Shown: in pieces, positions 44,596 through 57,100 of the stretch
Position numbering within the stretch: position 1 is the stretch's first letter
Layout of the letters: every line of letters begins with the position of its first letter
Assembly: GCA_021234155.1 (NCBI GenBank)
Contig: JAJEKV010000080.1
Coordinates: 296,182 to 360,181, forward strand
Direction of reading: 5' to 3'
Source: Isoetes taiwanensis
Taxonomy: Eukaryota; Streptophyta; Lycopodiopsida; Isoetales; Isoetaceae
DNA: 64,000 bases
Position numbers and translations under genes: made by a program
Notes under the pieces: generated by a model
Told to the model about the DNA's origin: nothing
Seen by the model: the letters and a program-made list of their open reading frames with translations, nothing else
Database searches by the model: none

Positions 44596-47572
44596 TTGTA
44601 TAGGCATACCCCACAAATGAGGATCGTTATGTACAGTCCCAGATCTTGGAATAAAGGGCAAAATATGCCCATCCCAGATAGCTCTTCGCCACGTAACCCC
44701 GTGTGAATATGCACCCAAACCAAAGGGGGTTTCAGGGGGATTTTAATTTAAATGTATTAAATACAATAGTTTGTTTTAATTAATATTAGTGGTAGTTATA
44801 TGTTGTTTGTTATGTCAAAAAAAATTTTAGGCTCTTCGGGCCCTAACAAAGCAAACTCCCCAAGAATCAAGGAAATTTGGGCTAATCCAAAAGAGCAACG
44901 CACATTCAATGCCTTAGAAAGGTATTGCATATATATAAACATGCCGTTTAAATTATAATGATATTATAAAAGGAATTTAGAAATGAGCATATAATTAGTA
45001 GTGAGCTTATTTGAACTCATTATGTCTGCCTATCTATATCTTTGCAAGCGTGTAAGATTGCAACATAAAGTACCACATGAATATATATATTTCCAAAATA
45101 GATTTCTTCAAAATGCTTTTGAAGAATATTAAATCTTATTATATACTACACTACCATAACAAGTATGCAAAGTAAACATTACTAACCATTTGAATATGAA
45201 GCGCAGAAAAGGCGAGCAATGCAATAGTTTCACGCAATTTTACATTGCATACTAAGTTGATAGGTGGCCTTTTACCATGTTAGGAAAGTATGTTGCATCA
45301 CACAACTCCGTATGAGATGCATAAAGATTTGCTGGCAATACATATGGAGAAGCATTGCCTGGATCTAATTGAGAGACAAACTCTGCAAACACGTGCTACA
45401 CTGCACGCACTTTGTAGATGAACATGCATTCTGCACTTTCCAAGCAGGGTTCCCAATGACATAACATTAGGTTCAAAAGGTATGTTTGAAAGAAAATCAT
45501 GTGCTTTATCCAACCATATATACCTGTGAGAAGATCAATTATGCAATTGCAGTGCTGGGCAAACGTCGCAATCAATGCTTTGTCCAAGAAACCAAGTCAT
45601 GCTGGTCCAAAGGGCTATGGAGCTCTTAGAGATGATTGATTCCCAATGTTTATCAGCCTCCCTCAAGATCTCCCTTTTCCTTCATTCAATATGCCTCTAC
45701 GTGCATATGGCGGCTTTTTGTTGCCAAAAGGAAAGAGGTCATACATGGCGAGAATCCCCCTCATACGGCTCTCCACCTCAAGGTTTGTCTTCTCAACCTT
45801 ACCATACCAGCTTTAGCCCGAGGCGATTCTCTTGTCCCCGAGTGGGAGGTCATATATCATCTCTTTCAACACACTTGCAGAAAACAAATTTGCCAAGTCA
45901 ACGTCACTCACTGAAGTTACAAGCACGGGTGCAATTCAAAAGCACGGGAGGAGGCTCAACTCATGCATTGCTAAAGGTGCAACTTCGAAAAAGAGAAACC
46001 ACATCAAAGCCTTAAAAACTAGGTTCAAAGCCATCTAAGATTTTGCTTTGGCTTGGCCAATTGAGCATATAAGCGGATCAATTATGCATAGACATTGCTG
46101 CAACTTCTGAGAAAGCTTGACAATATATCATAAACTTAAGAAGTTTGAGCATCGATATAGCCTAGCTTCATGATGGGCCAGATCTAAAACCATCATGGAG
46201 TTATCAAACTTGCACAGCAAAAGTTTAACAAAAGCGTATACATTGATTTTCTTCAACATCGTACATTCTAACCATGGTTCTAACAAAATTTGAATTTCAG
46301 ATTTATCCAATAGCCACATCCAAGTAATTACACAACCACTCTTACCGGATCGCAAGAAAGAATACTAGTGAACTTTACAACTTCTGTAACCACAATAAGC
46401 GGTATTATTTTTCTAGAAGATAACATGGATTATCAAGTAAAATGTTTTACCTCCTTTGTGGCTTAGCACGTCGCCTTACCAGGATGAGAAGAACTACATA
46501 TGCCAACGTATGCCTTAGAATCTCGTCTCGATGGAGCCAAGTCATACGCGATAGTGAGCTGAGCTTTCGGACCACGGCAATCTTCTATTTGGAGGTGTCA
46601 ATTACATCAATATTGACAAAGCTACTATTGTCTTTGCATTTCCATTCAATAGATCAGACCCCCCATGAACAAAAAAAATCCCATGCTTGAATCAAACTAA
46701 CCAGAGCATGTGAATCAGACTGAACTAAATTAGCCCATATTTTTCTTGGTAGAAAAGCCCCTATGCTTTGAATTCGATCTGATGCCAAGGAGGAGCGGCA
46801 TGGTTTCTTAAGGCGGGATGGGAATCCCCGTGTTTGGGCCCCTGTCTTTGGTGCGATCCCTGTTGCCCTTTGCTTAAGTCCGGATCTTTGGGAGACAACT
46901 GGATGCTAGAATGTTGATGCTCAAAATGTGCTCAAAACATGCTAATGAAAAAGGTGACTCGGACTTTGGTGCCTCAAAGAATTATCCCGAAAGCAGCCAG
47001 GCTTTGGTGTCATTGAAGCAACCAGACTTGTTGTCATTGAAGCCACAAAACGCAGAGCCCTGATGCAAGAACTAACCCAACACAGCTTAAAAAAGCAAAA
47101 GGACGGAATAAAATGGGAAAAAAGTTAACCAAGGACGGATTGGACGGTGCAATAGAAGCAAAATGCAAATTGATGAAGCTTCAAATCAACAAGGATAGAG
47201 ATTTCGGTTGATGTTACCATGGATTTAACGCTCCTTTTTACCATGTTGATGCTGAGGCCTGTCTACCTGCATCACGCAACCCAACATACAAGTTCCCAAC
47301 ATATAACCCTAAAATGGGTTATTTCGAGCCTTGCATGTTGAGCAGAATGTGATAAAATAAGAAAAGTACAATATAATAACGAAATATATGATATATGGAT
47401 CTAAACCATTGGATATAGGCATCAAAATTAGTTCAAGTGTATGCGCACTCTAGATATACTAATTAGTATGGCTCATCAAATACATCCATGAAATCATATA
47501 AAAACCTTAGAGAAAAAAGTATAGAAATACAAAAGAAACCCCCTGTTATTATGCTACATATTACATGTAAGG
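44596..47572. mobile_element. Module-ended element nested in the giant element
   Basis: The left module (44596-44850) and right module (47444-47572) are shared with 744-1095 and 2967-3085, while the 2.6 kb between them differs from the cargo there. It contains a PPR-like fragment. Conserved ends with different host-derived cargo suggest a gene-fragment-carrying element. No clear terminal inverted repeat or Helitron-type CTRR end could be established. Confidence 0.55.
45298..45600 (-). pseudogene. PPR (PLS/E-type) protein fragment
   Basis: The minus-strand reading AHDFLSNIPFEPNVMSLGTL followed by LGKCRMHVHLQSA matches the E-motif of plant PPR editing factors (usual form: MPFEPN...W..LLGACR.HGN). 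HCNCIIDLL just upstream corresponds to the preceding PPR helix (EHYxCMVDLL), in another frame. These proteins act in organelle RNA processing. Only about 90 residues are recognisable, with a frameshift between the two parts, so this is a captured or decayed fragment. Confidence 0.6.
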
Positions 47573-49665
47573 TACATCTAAAATAAGAATTATAGTAATC
47601 AAATAGTATGATGACAAAACCTTGTGGTTTAGAATCGTTCTAACTAAGTAGGTAACCCATAACTATATTGAAATAAATGATAACATAATATGTTCATCCA
47701 TCTTAGATGGTTATATATGCTAGCTAAGGCTAGTAAATTAATGCGCTAAGTAAGAAGCGTATAACCTCTTAAGGGGAGAGAATAGATATGACGTTGTGTA
47801 CAACGTCATTGAAGGGGTGCAGGACCATTTTCTTTTCGAAGAAAGTGGGGGGGCTCAATCTTATGATTGAACATACTTGCATCTTAGGGATTGAAGGGCC
47901 ATCGAATTGACCGAATAGAGTTCACTCCGGCAATGGCGTTTTAATGAACGGGAGGCCTTCAACGCGTGTGAGGCCCGACGTGGTAGCTAACTACACCAAT
48001 GAAGTGGAGCAAAAGTATGGGAGCAATGCAACGACCAAGTCATCTCCAAATTACTCGATTGGGCTCAATGGGTGGATGCGCGTTCTAGCCTTAGGTAAGG
48101 TGTCTTGGATCGTTCTAGCCTTAGGTAAGGTGTGCGCATGTATTATAAGCTTTAATGTGTCTTATTGATAAGTTAAATATAGATCCTAATAACTGCATAG
48201 AATTTGCCGTACGTATATGTATCATAGGGAAATAAGTTAAATAACAACGATAATGTGAGGTAGCATGTTAATTAATCCTTTGCAAGGATGCAATTCCTTC
48301 CAAGGATAGCTATATGACCTCGGGGTCCTTATAAATATAAATAGAAAATAGAATTCAGATATACTTAAGTGCATCTTAGGGATATACTTCCAAGGGTAAT
48401 GCAGGACCCAAGGAAGAGAATAAGATGCACATCTAATTCTTGTGTATGATAATTAAAACCTTGTCTATGTAACAATAGGTCTAAATCAGGGTTATTGTTT
48501 AAATAATCGCGATCTAAAAGTCGTTAAATATTGTAAAGCTTAGATAAATATAATTGTACTATCGAAAGTAATGTATCCGATACTATGATAATTTTAATTC
48601 ATAAATATTACCTTAGGGTAATTATGTTAATCGCATGCATTAAAGGAGCCAGCAGAAATCATGCAGGTTTCAAGTTAATCTACGCATGCAGCCTATGCTA
48701 GGTATGGGTTGCATGCATGCGTCTTTACCGATGATGGGACCACTACGGTGATCTCTAGGACGTGGTGTAATGTCATTGTAGACATGACCGCGGTTCTGCT
48801 TGGATGAGTTGGAAGGTAGATTAAAAAGTCTACTTCCGTCCCACGAAAGTAGACGAAGAGGTCACTCAGGAACGCATTGATAGGAAAGCACCTCTAGTCA
48901 ATGCCTACGGGGAGGACCCTATCCTTCACGCCCAAATACGGGAAGGACCCTATCCTCCACGTCTCAGGCAACTAAAGGTGTAGGCATGAGCGGCATATAG
49001 GCATTATAGGGCCTGTCTCCACGGCCACGATGGAAGAAGCATCCTCTTCTTCTTCCTCTTCCGTGGACGTTAAAAATTTTATTTTATTCTATTCCTACGC
49101 CGGGAGATTAGTCATGCATTCATGTAGATAGATGGGGTGGTTCCCTTATAACCAACTTTACATTAATATTCTAACGTGGTGTGAATCCGGGGAGGCCAAT
49201 GAGAACGAAGAACGCAGGGGAGTCGCATCCACGAGCACTTGTATAGATAGTTCTAGAGTAGTTGTGATTTCTACCATTGAAACTAATCGCTTAAATCTTG
49301 TGTAAGATAGTAAGTATGTAATTATAGATATTGTAAAATTAATGCAGGATTTCAAGGTGCAAAGACTTGCAACACAAATTTTATTATAATGTGTTGCAAG
49401 GGATGAAGAGTACCTTGGAAGTGTAAATTTTGTATGAAATTGATAAACTTTGATAAACTTAAATGTTGTATTAAGTAAGGTTAGTAATTACCTTGCGTTG
49501 ACTAAGTTATGAAGTGATAAGTTAATTGGATGTCTTAAACATTACCTTAGAGTAATTCTAATAATTGTGTAACTATAATAATAATTGTATGCATCAAGTT
49601 GGTTGCGGGGCGGGGGGAAGATCCCAAGGTGGGGGAACCTCGATCTTTGCGGACAACATCATTTT
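47573..49665 (+). other. 3' interior of the giant element; no gene recognised
   Basis: AT-rich and repeat-like. A 30-bp tandem duplication containing GTTCTAGCCTTAGGTAAGGT is at 48081-48135. A hairpin GTCTACTT..AAGTAGAC lies near 48828-48854. Near 48920-48965, GGACCCTATCCTxCACG is repeated. None encodes a recognisable protein. Confidence 0.5.
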
Positions 49666-49678
49666 AAGGTGGAGAGAA
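49666..49678 (+). promoter_or_regulatory. Polypurine tract of the giant element
   Basis: AAGGTGGAGAGAA directly precedes the 3' LTR start TGTGGCG; it would prime plus-strand synthesis. Confidence 0.75.
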
Positions 49679-51245
49679 TGTGGCGTTCCGGCCACGATAT
49701 ACGGTCCTAAGGCGTATAATCTTTGCCCTAAATCGCGCATTACACGCCATCCCAACGCCGACGTGTAGCCAAGCAAGTAGCACCCTAGGGGGCAACTTGC
49801 AAGGTGTGTACATTTATTTATGTGCACATTTACTCATGTGCACATTTATCCATGTGTACACTTTATGCCACCTAGTTAATAAAGGCAAGTGGGCCACATC
49901 CAATTATAAGGGATAATGGGAAACCCTAGCCCTAACCCTTAGTCTATATAGGCATAGGAAACCCTAACTTTCCATTTTCGTCCACAGCCTTCAGGGGCTC
50001 TGTTTTGCTTGATCCAAGAGCCAATCTAAGCCTCCCAAAGTCAATGCCCGAGGCGGAGACTAGGCCATCGATTTCCCTTTTTAGCATCATCTTCAAGCGG
50101 CAAAGCATGGATGCGTTTAGAGCAGGAGGAGCAAGCGGGGGATCAGGGTATTTTTGCCAAATCAATAGTCTAAACGCCTCCGGACGACATAGAATAAGTA
50201 GGTTTAGCCTATTGATTTGCCCATAGCAGCCATCTAGATCTCTAGATATCGAGCCATAACTAAAGAACGACTTTGTGATTTAGATTAAATCTTGTTCTTT
50301 AGTTCTTCGTGATATGTATGTGATGATGCATCTCTGTGGACTCATTGTATTGGGAAGGGGGTAGAGACCTTAAAGCCTAGTAGTTGATGCTCCTAGCTAG
50401 CCTCTTTAGTGCAACCGTAAATTTGGCACGTGTGTACAAGAGCCACACACAGTTGTGGGTGAAGGGGCCGACCGGGCTTATAAGGAGGTTCATGTCCCGA
50501 CTCATGATCACGTCCCTCACGGTAGTAAGGCCTATCGGGGACTATTGTGCACTAGACCTAATGCTCACGCCGCTTTGCGTGAGGGGCTTTGCATGGGTTC
50601 GACACTCTTGGGGTGGTGGACACCTTCCATGGAGTTCAAGTCTAGCACGGGTAGTGGCCCTCTAGTCACCTTGAGTCGGCATGTAGATCTACGGAGGAGT
50701 GATCCCTACACCCCCCCCATCGGGCCCGGGAGATACAACCGGGGAATAGCCCCCTGGCTATGCCTCCGGTGGGCTTCTGATCAGGTCCCAACACTTTTCA
50801 ACCTACTCTGCAAAGTGTGCACAGGAGGGGCAGATGGAGTGGACTACCCTAAGCCATGTTCTTATGCCAGCCAAATCCATTTGCCATGAATTCTGTCTCC
50901 AATGACCTCTAGAGACCCAAGCCGTCAGTCATCCCCTTTGAGTCTGAGCCTTGGGTAGGATTTCCATATGTGATGTACTGATCTTTGTCTATGCAGATAT
51001 GTGATGAGCCATCCTTCGAGATCGTTATGTGATGTTGATGTTGTATACTGACATGCATGTTTACGCTTCCGCAGCTAGGTAGGCCCTGAGGGAGACAGGG
51101 TAAATGACCCCTTCATTCTTCCCACTGGAACTCATCAAGGTTGCAGTGATACGTGGAGGGCCCTGTATCAGTATGGAGCTGGTATGGGGGATGAACTCCT
51201 GTTTGTATACGGTGAGTGCACCGTATATGAGTAGGGGACGTCACA
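49679..51245 (+). repeat. 3' LTR of the giant element
   Basis: Runs from TGTGGCGTTCCGG to GACGTCACA. Aligns with the 5' LTR except for indels, one fewer minisatellite unit and no CACTA MITE. Keeps the telo-box/TATATA promoter at 49921-49970. Followed by TTATT (51246-51250). Confidence 0.85.
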
Positions 51246-51250
51246 TTATT

Positions 51251-52085
51251 TTTAACATCAAATTGGAGATATTGTCAATGAAGCTTAAATCATAGTTTAT
51301 CATGAAAGACAATCTAAAGTTACTATTATTATATCTAATATAGGAACTCCTAAGCAGCAAACATGTGTCATAAGTTTATGATAGTAAAAAATAAGAAGAT
51401 TTCATCGTGTGTTTTGCATTAAGACAATACAAACTATATTTTGAACTTCTATCACATGTTTCGTCAATCATGAGTTAAAAAAGAATGTTATCTTATTTTA
51501 AAATATGGCATGCCTAAGTACAAACAAAAATGGTACATGTCTATTCTAAATCAAATCTTGTATGTAATGTGTTTGAAGGTCTATGTTGCCAAAGGAGGGT
51601 CACATTCATTTAAAAAAAAAAAAATACCTATCATAAAAGATGAGTTTTTTGTACTATTACCAAATAAACTCCAATTTTATGTATTGACCACCACTTCTAA
51701 ATATAAATAATAGATGGTTATTCACCATATTTAAGTTGATAAAATTATATTTATTATGTAGATATAAATGGAATATATGGAATGCATCATTTATAGCCCT
51801 TAGAAAGCTTATATATGAGTTTAGGTAAACCATTTTAGTTCTATTTCCATCCTAGATTCTGTGTCGAATCTTCTTTCATGAAAATTGAGATCAACACGAC
51901 TTATGGACACTTCAAAAAATTAGTAAATTATAGCTCTTAGAGTTAACAACTTATGGCTGCAAGTCTTATGTCAAAACTTCTTATATTAAAGGAGAAATAA
52001 TTCACAACCTCAAGCCATTTTTTTGAGCTAAATATGGTTTGACGACTTCATATAATATCATCTAATAGCAGCAAAACATGATTTT
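51251..52085. other. No gene recognised
   Basis: AT-rich flank of the giant element with no supported feature. Confidence 0.6.
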
Positions 52086-53320
52086 AGAAATATTTGGACC
52101 CCTTTATACTAAAGTTTAGAGAAACAGTTTTGGCTTGGCATAAAAAACTGCTGAATTCTATGAGGTTTGGGCAATTGCCACAACATATCAGTAAATCTAT
52201 TGGTCATGAAATCATAAAGAACCAAGTGAAGATTCCAAAAGTGGTGGTGTTTTATGAAATGGAAATCTCTCTTATTAAATACCTGGTAGCAGAGGGTATG
52301 TTGGAGTAATTCTGGTGGATGAAACCAGAATAGCTCCAGTAAGAACTCTAGTGTTAAAAAACTCTTCCCTTAATTTAGATATAATGGTTTAAAAAAAAAT
52401 GACACACAGAAATCTCCTATTTTTTACTAAAACCTTTTTTCCCCTAGAACAATTTTTAAAAACCCTTTAGCAACATAATGGGATATCCTGAGCATAGATG
52501 TATTATCAACTTGAAATTTTGTGGAATCATGTGGAATTATGTGGAATTCTCCCATAAATTTAAAGGTTAAATCCTTCATCTGGCAATTATATCACAAGGT
52601 CTTAGCCACAAATCAAAGATGTTTATAGGCACTAGAAGATGAGGACTAGGTATTTAAAGGTTGTCTTTGGGCAGAATGATTCCTTGAACTAACAGCAGAT
52701 GAATTTCGTCTTGTCCATTATTTGAGAGACACTTTGATCCCATATAGTTGGAGAATTTATCTCCTCCTGTGGAGAATGTGGAAAGCAAGGAACTCTATTG
52801 TCTTTGATCAAGAAATTATATGGTCTTTGACCTCTCTTGGATAAGAGAGATTTCACTAATCTTCTTGCTTAATTCTTACATGAAATATTTTGAAAGAGCA
52901 AAAGAAGCTGAAATGGAGCAAGATCAACCTACTCATAAATGCAATGTGGTTAGATCAAAAGGACCAAATCATTGAAGTCTTCCACTGGGATCATTGTAGC
53001 TGTGATCGCTCATGCATTCAAAATCTGGATGCTCGACGAGACACATATGTGATGTCGTAGACCAGTCTGGGCATTTCAACACGGAAATTATTCTTTATGT
53101 GAATCATCTTGTCCTTTTATCTTTCATACCCGAGAATTAGGTGAAAAGACAAGGGCAAAAGTCTGAAATTAGATGCTAGATTGACCTGAATACCAATAAC
53201 TTACATGCTTAAACTTTGAAGGGTTAGATTCCCCTCCTCAAAAGCGTTTATCTTTTTATGCTCGTATGTAATTTTTTAAAATTACGTACGAGCATAAATA
53301 CAACCTTCATTAAAAAAAAA
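52086..53320 (+). pseudogene. LINE 3' remnant
   Basis: Near 52745-52840 the plus-strand reading LLLLWRMWKARNSIVFDQEI matches the C-terminal end of plant LINE ORF2. The open frame at 52094-52309 may be another ORF2 piece. A 3' region with a 44-bp near-palindrome (53255-53298) ends in CATT plus nine A at about 53320. 5'-truncated and full of stops. Confidence 0.7.
53255..53298. repeat. 44-bp near-perfect palindrome at the LINE tail
   Basis: TTTATGCTCGTATGTAATTT and its complement meet around a TTTTAA centre; 20 of 22 positions pair. Confidence 0.85.
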
Positions 53321-53578
53321 GATATGGCTTTATCACGTTCTATAGGCATTTAAGGCATTAGTATGGCACAAATCAAAATACAATATCTTTACCTCTATGC
53401 TCCTTGACTATATGGTGAAGTTTCTATCAATACATAAAGTTTCTATCAATACAAATATAACCTTCATTAAAAAAAAAGATATGGCTTTATCACATTCTAT
53501 AGACATTTAAGGCATTAGTATGGCACAAATCAAAATACAATATCTTTATCTCTATGCTGCTTGACTATATGGTGAATA
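53302..53578. repeat. Tandem duplication with a 157-bp period
   Basis: AACCTTCATTAAAAAAAAAG plus about 110 bp of downstream sequence (GATATGGCTTTATCAC...TATATGGTGAA) occurs twice, offset by 157 bp, with a few substitutions. It copies the LINE poly(A) junction together with its 3' flank. The spacer repeats GTTTCTATCAATAC twice. Confidence 0.85.
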
Positions 53579-54121
53579 GGTAACTCAATGGTTCTTAAGT
53601 AGGCGGTTTTCGAGATTTAAAAATTGTGGTTATTGATAGAGAGATGAAAAAGCTCCTTCAATAAGTTCATATAGGTGGCAGATTTGGTAGAAGAGGGAAG
53701 GCTTCTCCACGAAAATTTGGCACATTAATCTCATATTTCTACTAAGGAAGCCTACTAAGCATAGTGGCAATTTTTTCAAAAATCTAAAATTATAGGAATT
53801 TAGCGACTAAAGGGTGAAAGTATGCTGGTGGGTAGCAAAAAAACGCGACCCCAGCACTTAGCACCAGCACCCTTCATACTATTTTTTCCACCCTTCACCA
53901 AATGAAGTCTAACCCTGCCTATGCCCGTCACTTCACATAGGGCGTACCCGTTTCAATCATAACACCTTTACAGCCCAGTAACTAATGCTTGTGACCGAAG
54001 GGATTTTGAATTGTAATTTGCAGCCGTGCTCCCCACCTTTTGCTACTCGGCCAAATAGCCAGCGGAGAAGAAGCTTCGAGAATTTCGCATTCACTCTAGT
54101 ATTCCAAAACTCAAACGCACT

Positions 54122-57100
54122 ATGGTGAAGAAGGTTGTTAATCCGCCCGGCTCAGCCCGGCAATTCCAATGGATGCCATCTTGTGGGGTAAGCAAAATGC
54201 TGCGCCAATTTTGATGGCTTACGATGCCCTGTTAATTTGTTTTCTTGATTTCTTTCAGCCCGGAAGAGCGTGCCCTAAGGCCGGGACTGGCTAATTGCCC
54301 GGCGAGGAGGACTTCCATGCTTATGCGGGTCTATCAAGCGAGGGTGTGCATCCCTCTCAATTTGAATGGATGTGATATCTGCAGGCGAGTATAATGAGGT
54401 TTGGGACACCAATGGTGTCATTCCCAACAAGACATCCATCGACAAAGTAAGGCGAGCATGAAGAAGCTCTAATTGGCTGTTGAGCAAGATATACCGGAAG
54501 GGTTGAAGAATAGAGAAGTAAGGAAAGGCGGTTTCCTTTTTTATTTGCATTCAACAATTGCGAGGAGGGCCAAAGCGGGATCCCAAAATTTCAAGGTCAA
54601 TTGGGCGGCGGTGGCAGCAAAAGCGAGCCTATTCGAGCAAGGTCAAGAGTGAACTTCGGCACCGGCTGACCCTCTGAACAACAGCCGAGCCCGACAAATC
54701 ATAGCGAAAGGCCTCAGCCTCGGTGCACGCTGTAAAATTAGAAGGGAGGTTGTCATTGAGAATGCGCAATGTGTCAGTGACATTCTCGGCTTATGGGGAA
54801 AATATTTCCCGTCGGAAAGCATGATCCAAGATATGCGGGAAGCCCTAAAATTGCAAGTGAGAATGACCTAGTGTCAAAGAAGGAAGCGGTGCACAATCTC
54901 AAGCAAAGGGAAGCTTCTTTCGGTTACCGAGAGGGAAGTTGAAGACCATAAAGGATAATATTGCACGTCTTCAAGCAGCGCGGATCCTAATGCAGGTGTC
55001 TCTGGCGAGATTCATTCTTTGGAGAGGAGAAAGATATGGCGAGAATATATCTTTGAAGTCCCTACTTGAAATGGGGGTGGGCCAATAGATCAAACCTGTG
55101 TGTAGAAAAGGTGGCTGCACTACTAGCTGCTGAGATTGCCAACAACGAGTCCCTCCTTGCAAAAGCCAGTGACACACTGAGAATGTCACCGGTGAGGGAG
55201 ATGACCAAAAGAAATGATCAAATTTGGTCGACATCACTCCAATACCATTCGATTGCCAATTGGAGATGAGGAGAGATGCTCCACACGTGGTCTTGCATTC
55301 CAGGATGATTACACCCTCAGCCTGTGGATGAAATGTGGACATCATTATCATGTTAGCTGCACCAAATTTGCTCATGGAAAAAGGATCTTTGCCTTGAGTG
55401 CAGAGACCATTCCTACAAGGTTAGTGCGGGGAAATAGGTAAAGCTTAATCTGAAAGCAGGAAGTGTTGCATCTTTGGAACATCTCACAAAACCGAGAAGA
55501 AGATAATTGATGTTGATGAGCATGTAGCCACAACTCCTGATAGCAGCAGGAAAAGGAAACAGGTCAACACACCAAAAAGTAAAAGGACCCCAGGATCAGG
55601 CAAGCACAAGTCCACAAGGGTTCACACTCCACGACCAAGACATGGGAAAAAAGGTACATGCACGTTTTGGGGCTCGATTTTGAATTGGCGGCATTAGAAG
55701 GTCTTTGTAGACATTGGATGACAAACTACCATGATCTTGACACACTACAACACTGGCGACAAAGTCTTTGGAGACACCAAAAGCATCACGAAATCAAAGG
55801 GAGATTCAAGTAGTACTGATGGTGCCAACAATTATATTATAGTTCCAAATTCTGCAGCTGTCTCTACAAAGGCCTCCTCTAACACTGTTGCTGCAGGGAA
55901 GGAAAACGATGGCGAAGATGTCGGCAATCAGGTTCAGACAGTCGTTAAGCAGGTGAGTAGGTTGACACGGTCAAGGGCCAGGAAGGTTGTGGAAGAAGAA
56001 AGTGAGGGTGAGTCAGAAAATGACCTGAGGACATCCCTATAGAGGTAGCATTTGGAAAAAAAAAACAAGGCTAATGTAATTTTGCCTTATGTATTTCAGG
56101 CAAGCAAACCTTGATTTTGCAAGACAACCCTAAACCATCAGCCAAAAGGTTTTTGTTCAAACAATTAATATATTTGATCCCTGTTTTATTCCACCTTTAA
56201 TGTGCAAATTTTGGTTTGGATTATTCATTCAACTTAGGCTTACGTAAAAAAACTTGTCTTGAGAAAAAAGGCGACCAATGGTTATACTTAGTGAATCGAT
56301 GAAGAAGACAATGAGGATAAAAAGTGCCGGACACAAACTCTAACATATAAAGGTGCACATTATCGTGTTACATTTTGAGAATGTGTATTCTCTACAAATT
56401 TCAGTTGTTAATTGGAGCTCATCCTTGCATGCGAGGAGAACAAGGCAAGTCGTGAATGAAGAAAGCAGAGGACAAAGGCGCAAAGGGTTCGCGATAGCCG
56501 GGAAACACCCATACATTGGGCGCAGGGGATACTATTAAGGATGTATCGACTATGGCTATCGGCACTCTCCATCATCGGTAGCAAAGATAAAGCGAGTCCG
56601 GCGGTGCGGCAATGTCCGAACACCTCCGATAACACTTCCGTGAGTCCGGCACACATCGCGGCCGCGGACAAAGCGCGATCGCACACATCGGCGGTGGTTG
56701 AAAATGTCGAGGGATGGACACCAGACGGAAGTGCATGGTGCTTGACATAAATGGTGTCTTGTACACGAGACCTATGAGAGAGGAGAATGAGCGGGAAAAT
56801 CTTGCCTCCACCACAAGCAAAGCATGTTGTAAAAAAAGCGCAAGAAAGTACCTCATTTGCGGACCGAGGGGTATCATGAGTTTGTGGAGTGGAGCGCTGC
56901 GGAGGTTTGATATTGTGATTTGGAGGCGCTTCTCTACCGAAATACAAGAGATATGGTGGATGCTTTGTTCCACGATTTGCGGACCAGATTCTTGAAGGTA
57001 TATGGTCAAAAGCATTGCTATGCATGCGAGCATCCAACCAACCTGAGAAAAGCAAGATTTTTTTCAAGGAGTTGAAGGTTGTACTTGTTGATGACGAGCC

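Larger units (their letters stand above)
21231..51245 (+). mobile_element. Giant composite LTR retroelement (LARD-like) with nested insertions
   Basis: LTRs of about 1.76 kb (with a MITE) and 1.57 kb in direct orientation bound 30 kb. A TTATT direct repeat flanks them (21226-21230 and 51246-51250), a tRNA-Met primer site lies just inside the left LTR, and a purine tract just before the right LTR. The left LTR starts TAGTGATGTCC where the right starts TGTGGCGTTCC, so the left terminus has decayed. A charged gag-like frame follows the primer site, but no protease, integrase or reverse transcriptase of LTR type is recognisable anywhere, as in large retrotransposon derivatives. The interior has been inflated by a partial self-duplication (23610-25373 versus 38975-41290) and by the nested elements listed separately. 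An alternative is recombination between two family members; the matching TSD argues that the outer LTRs belong together. Confidence 0.75.
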
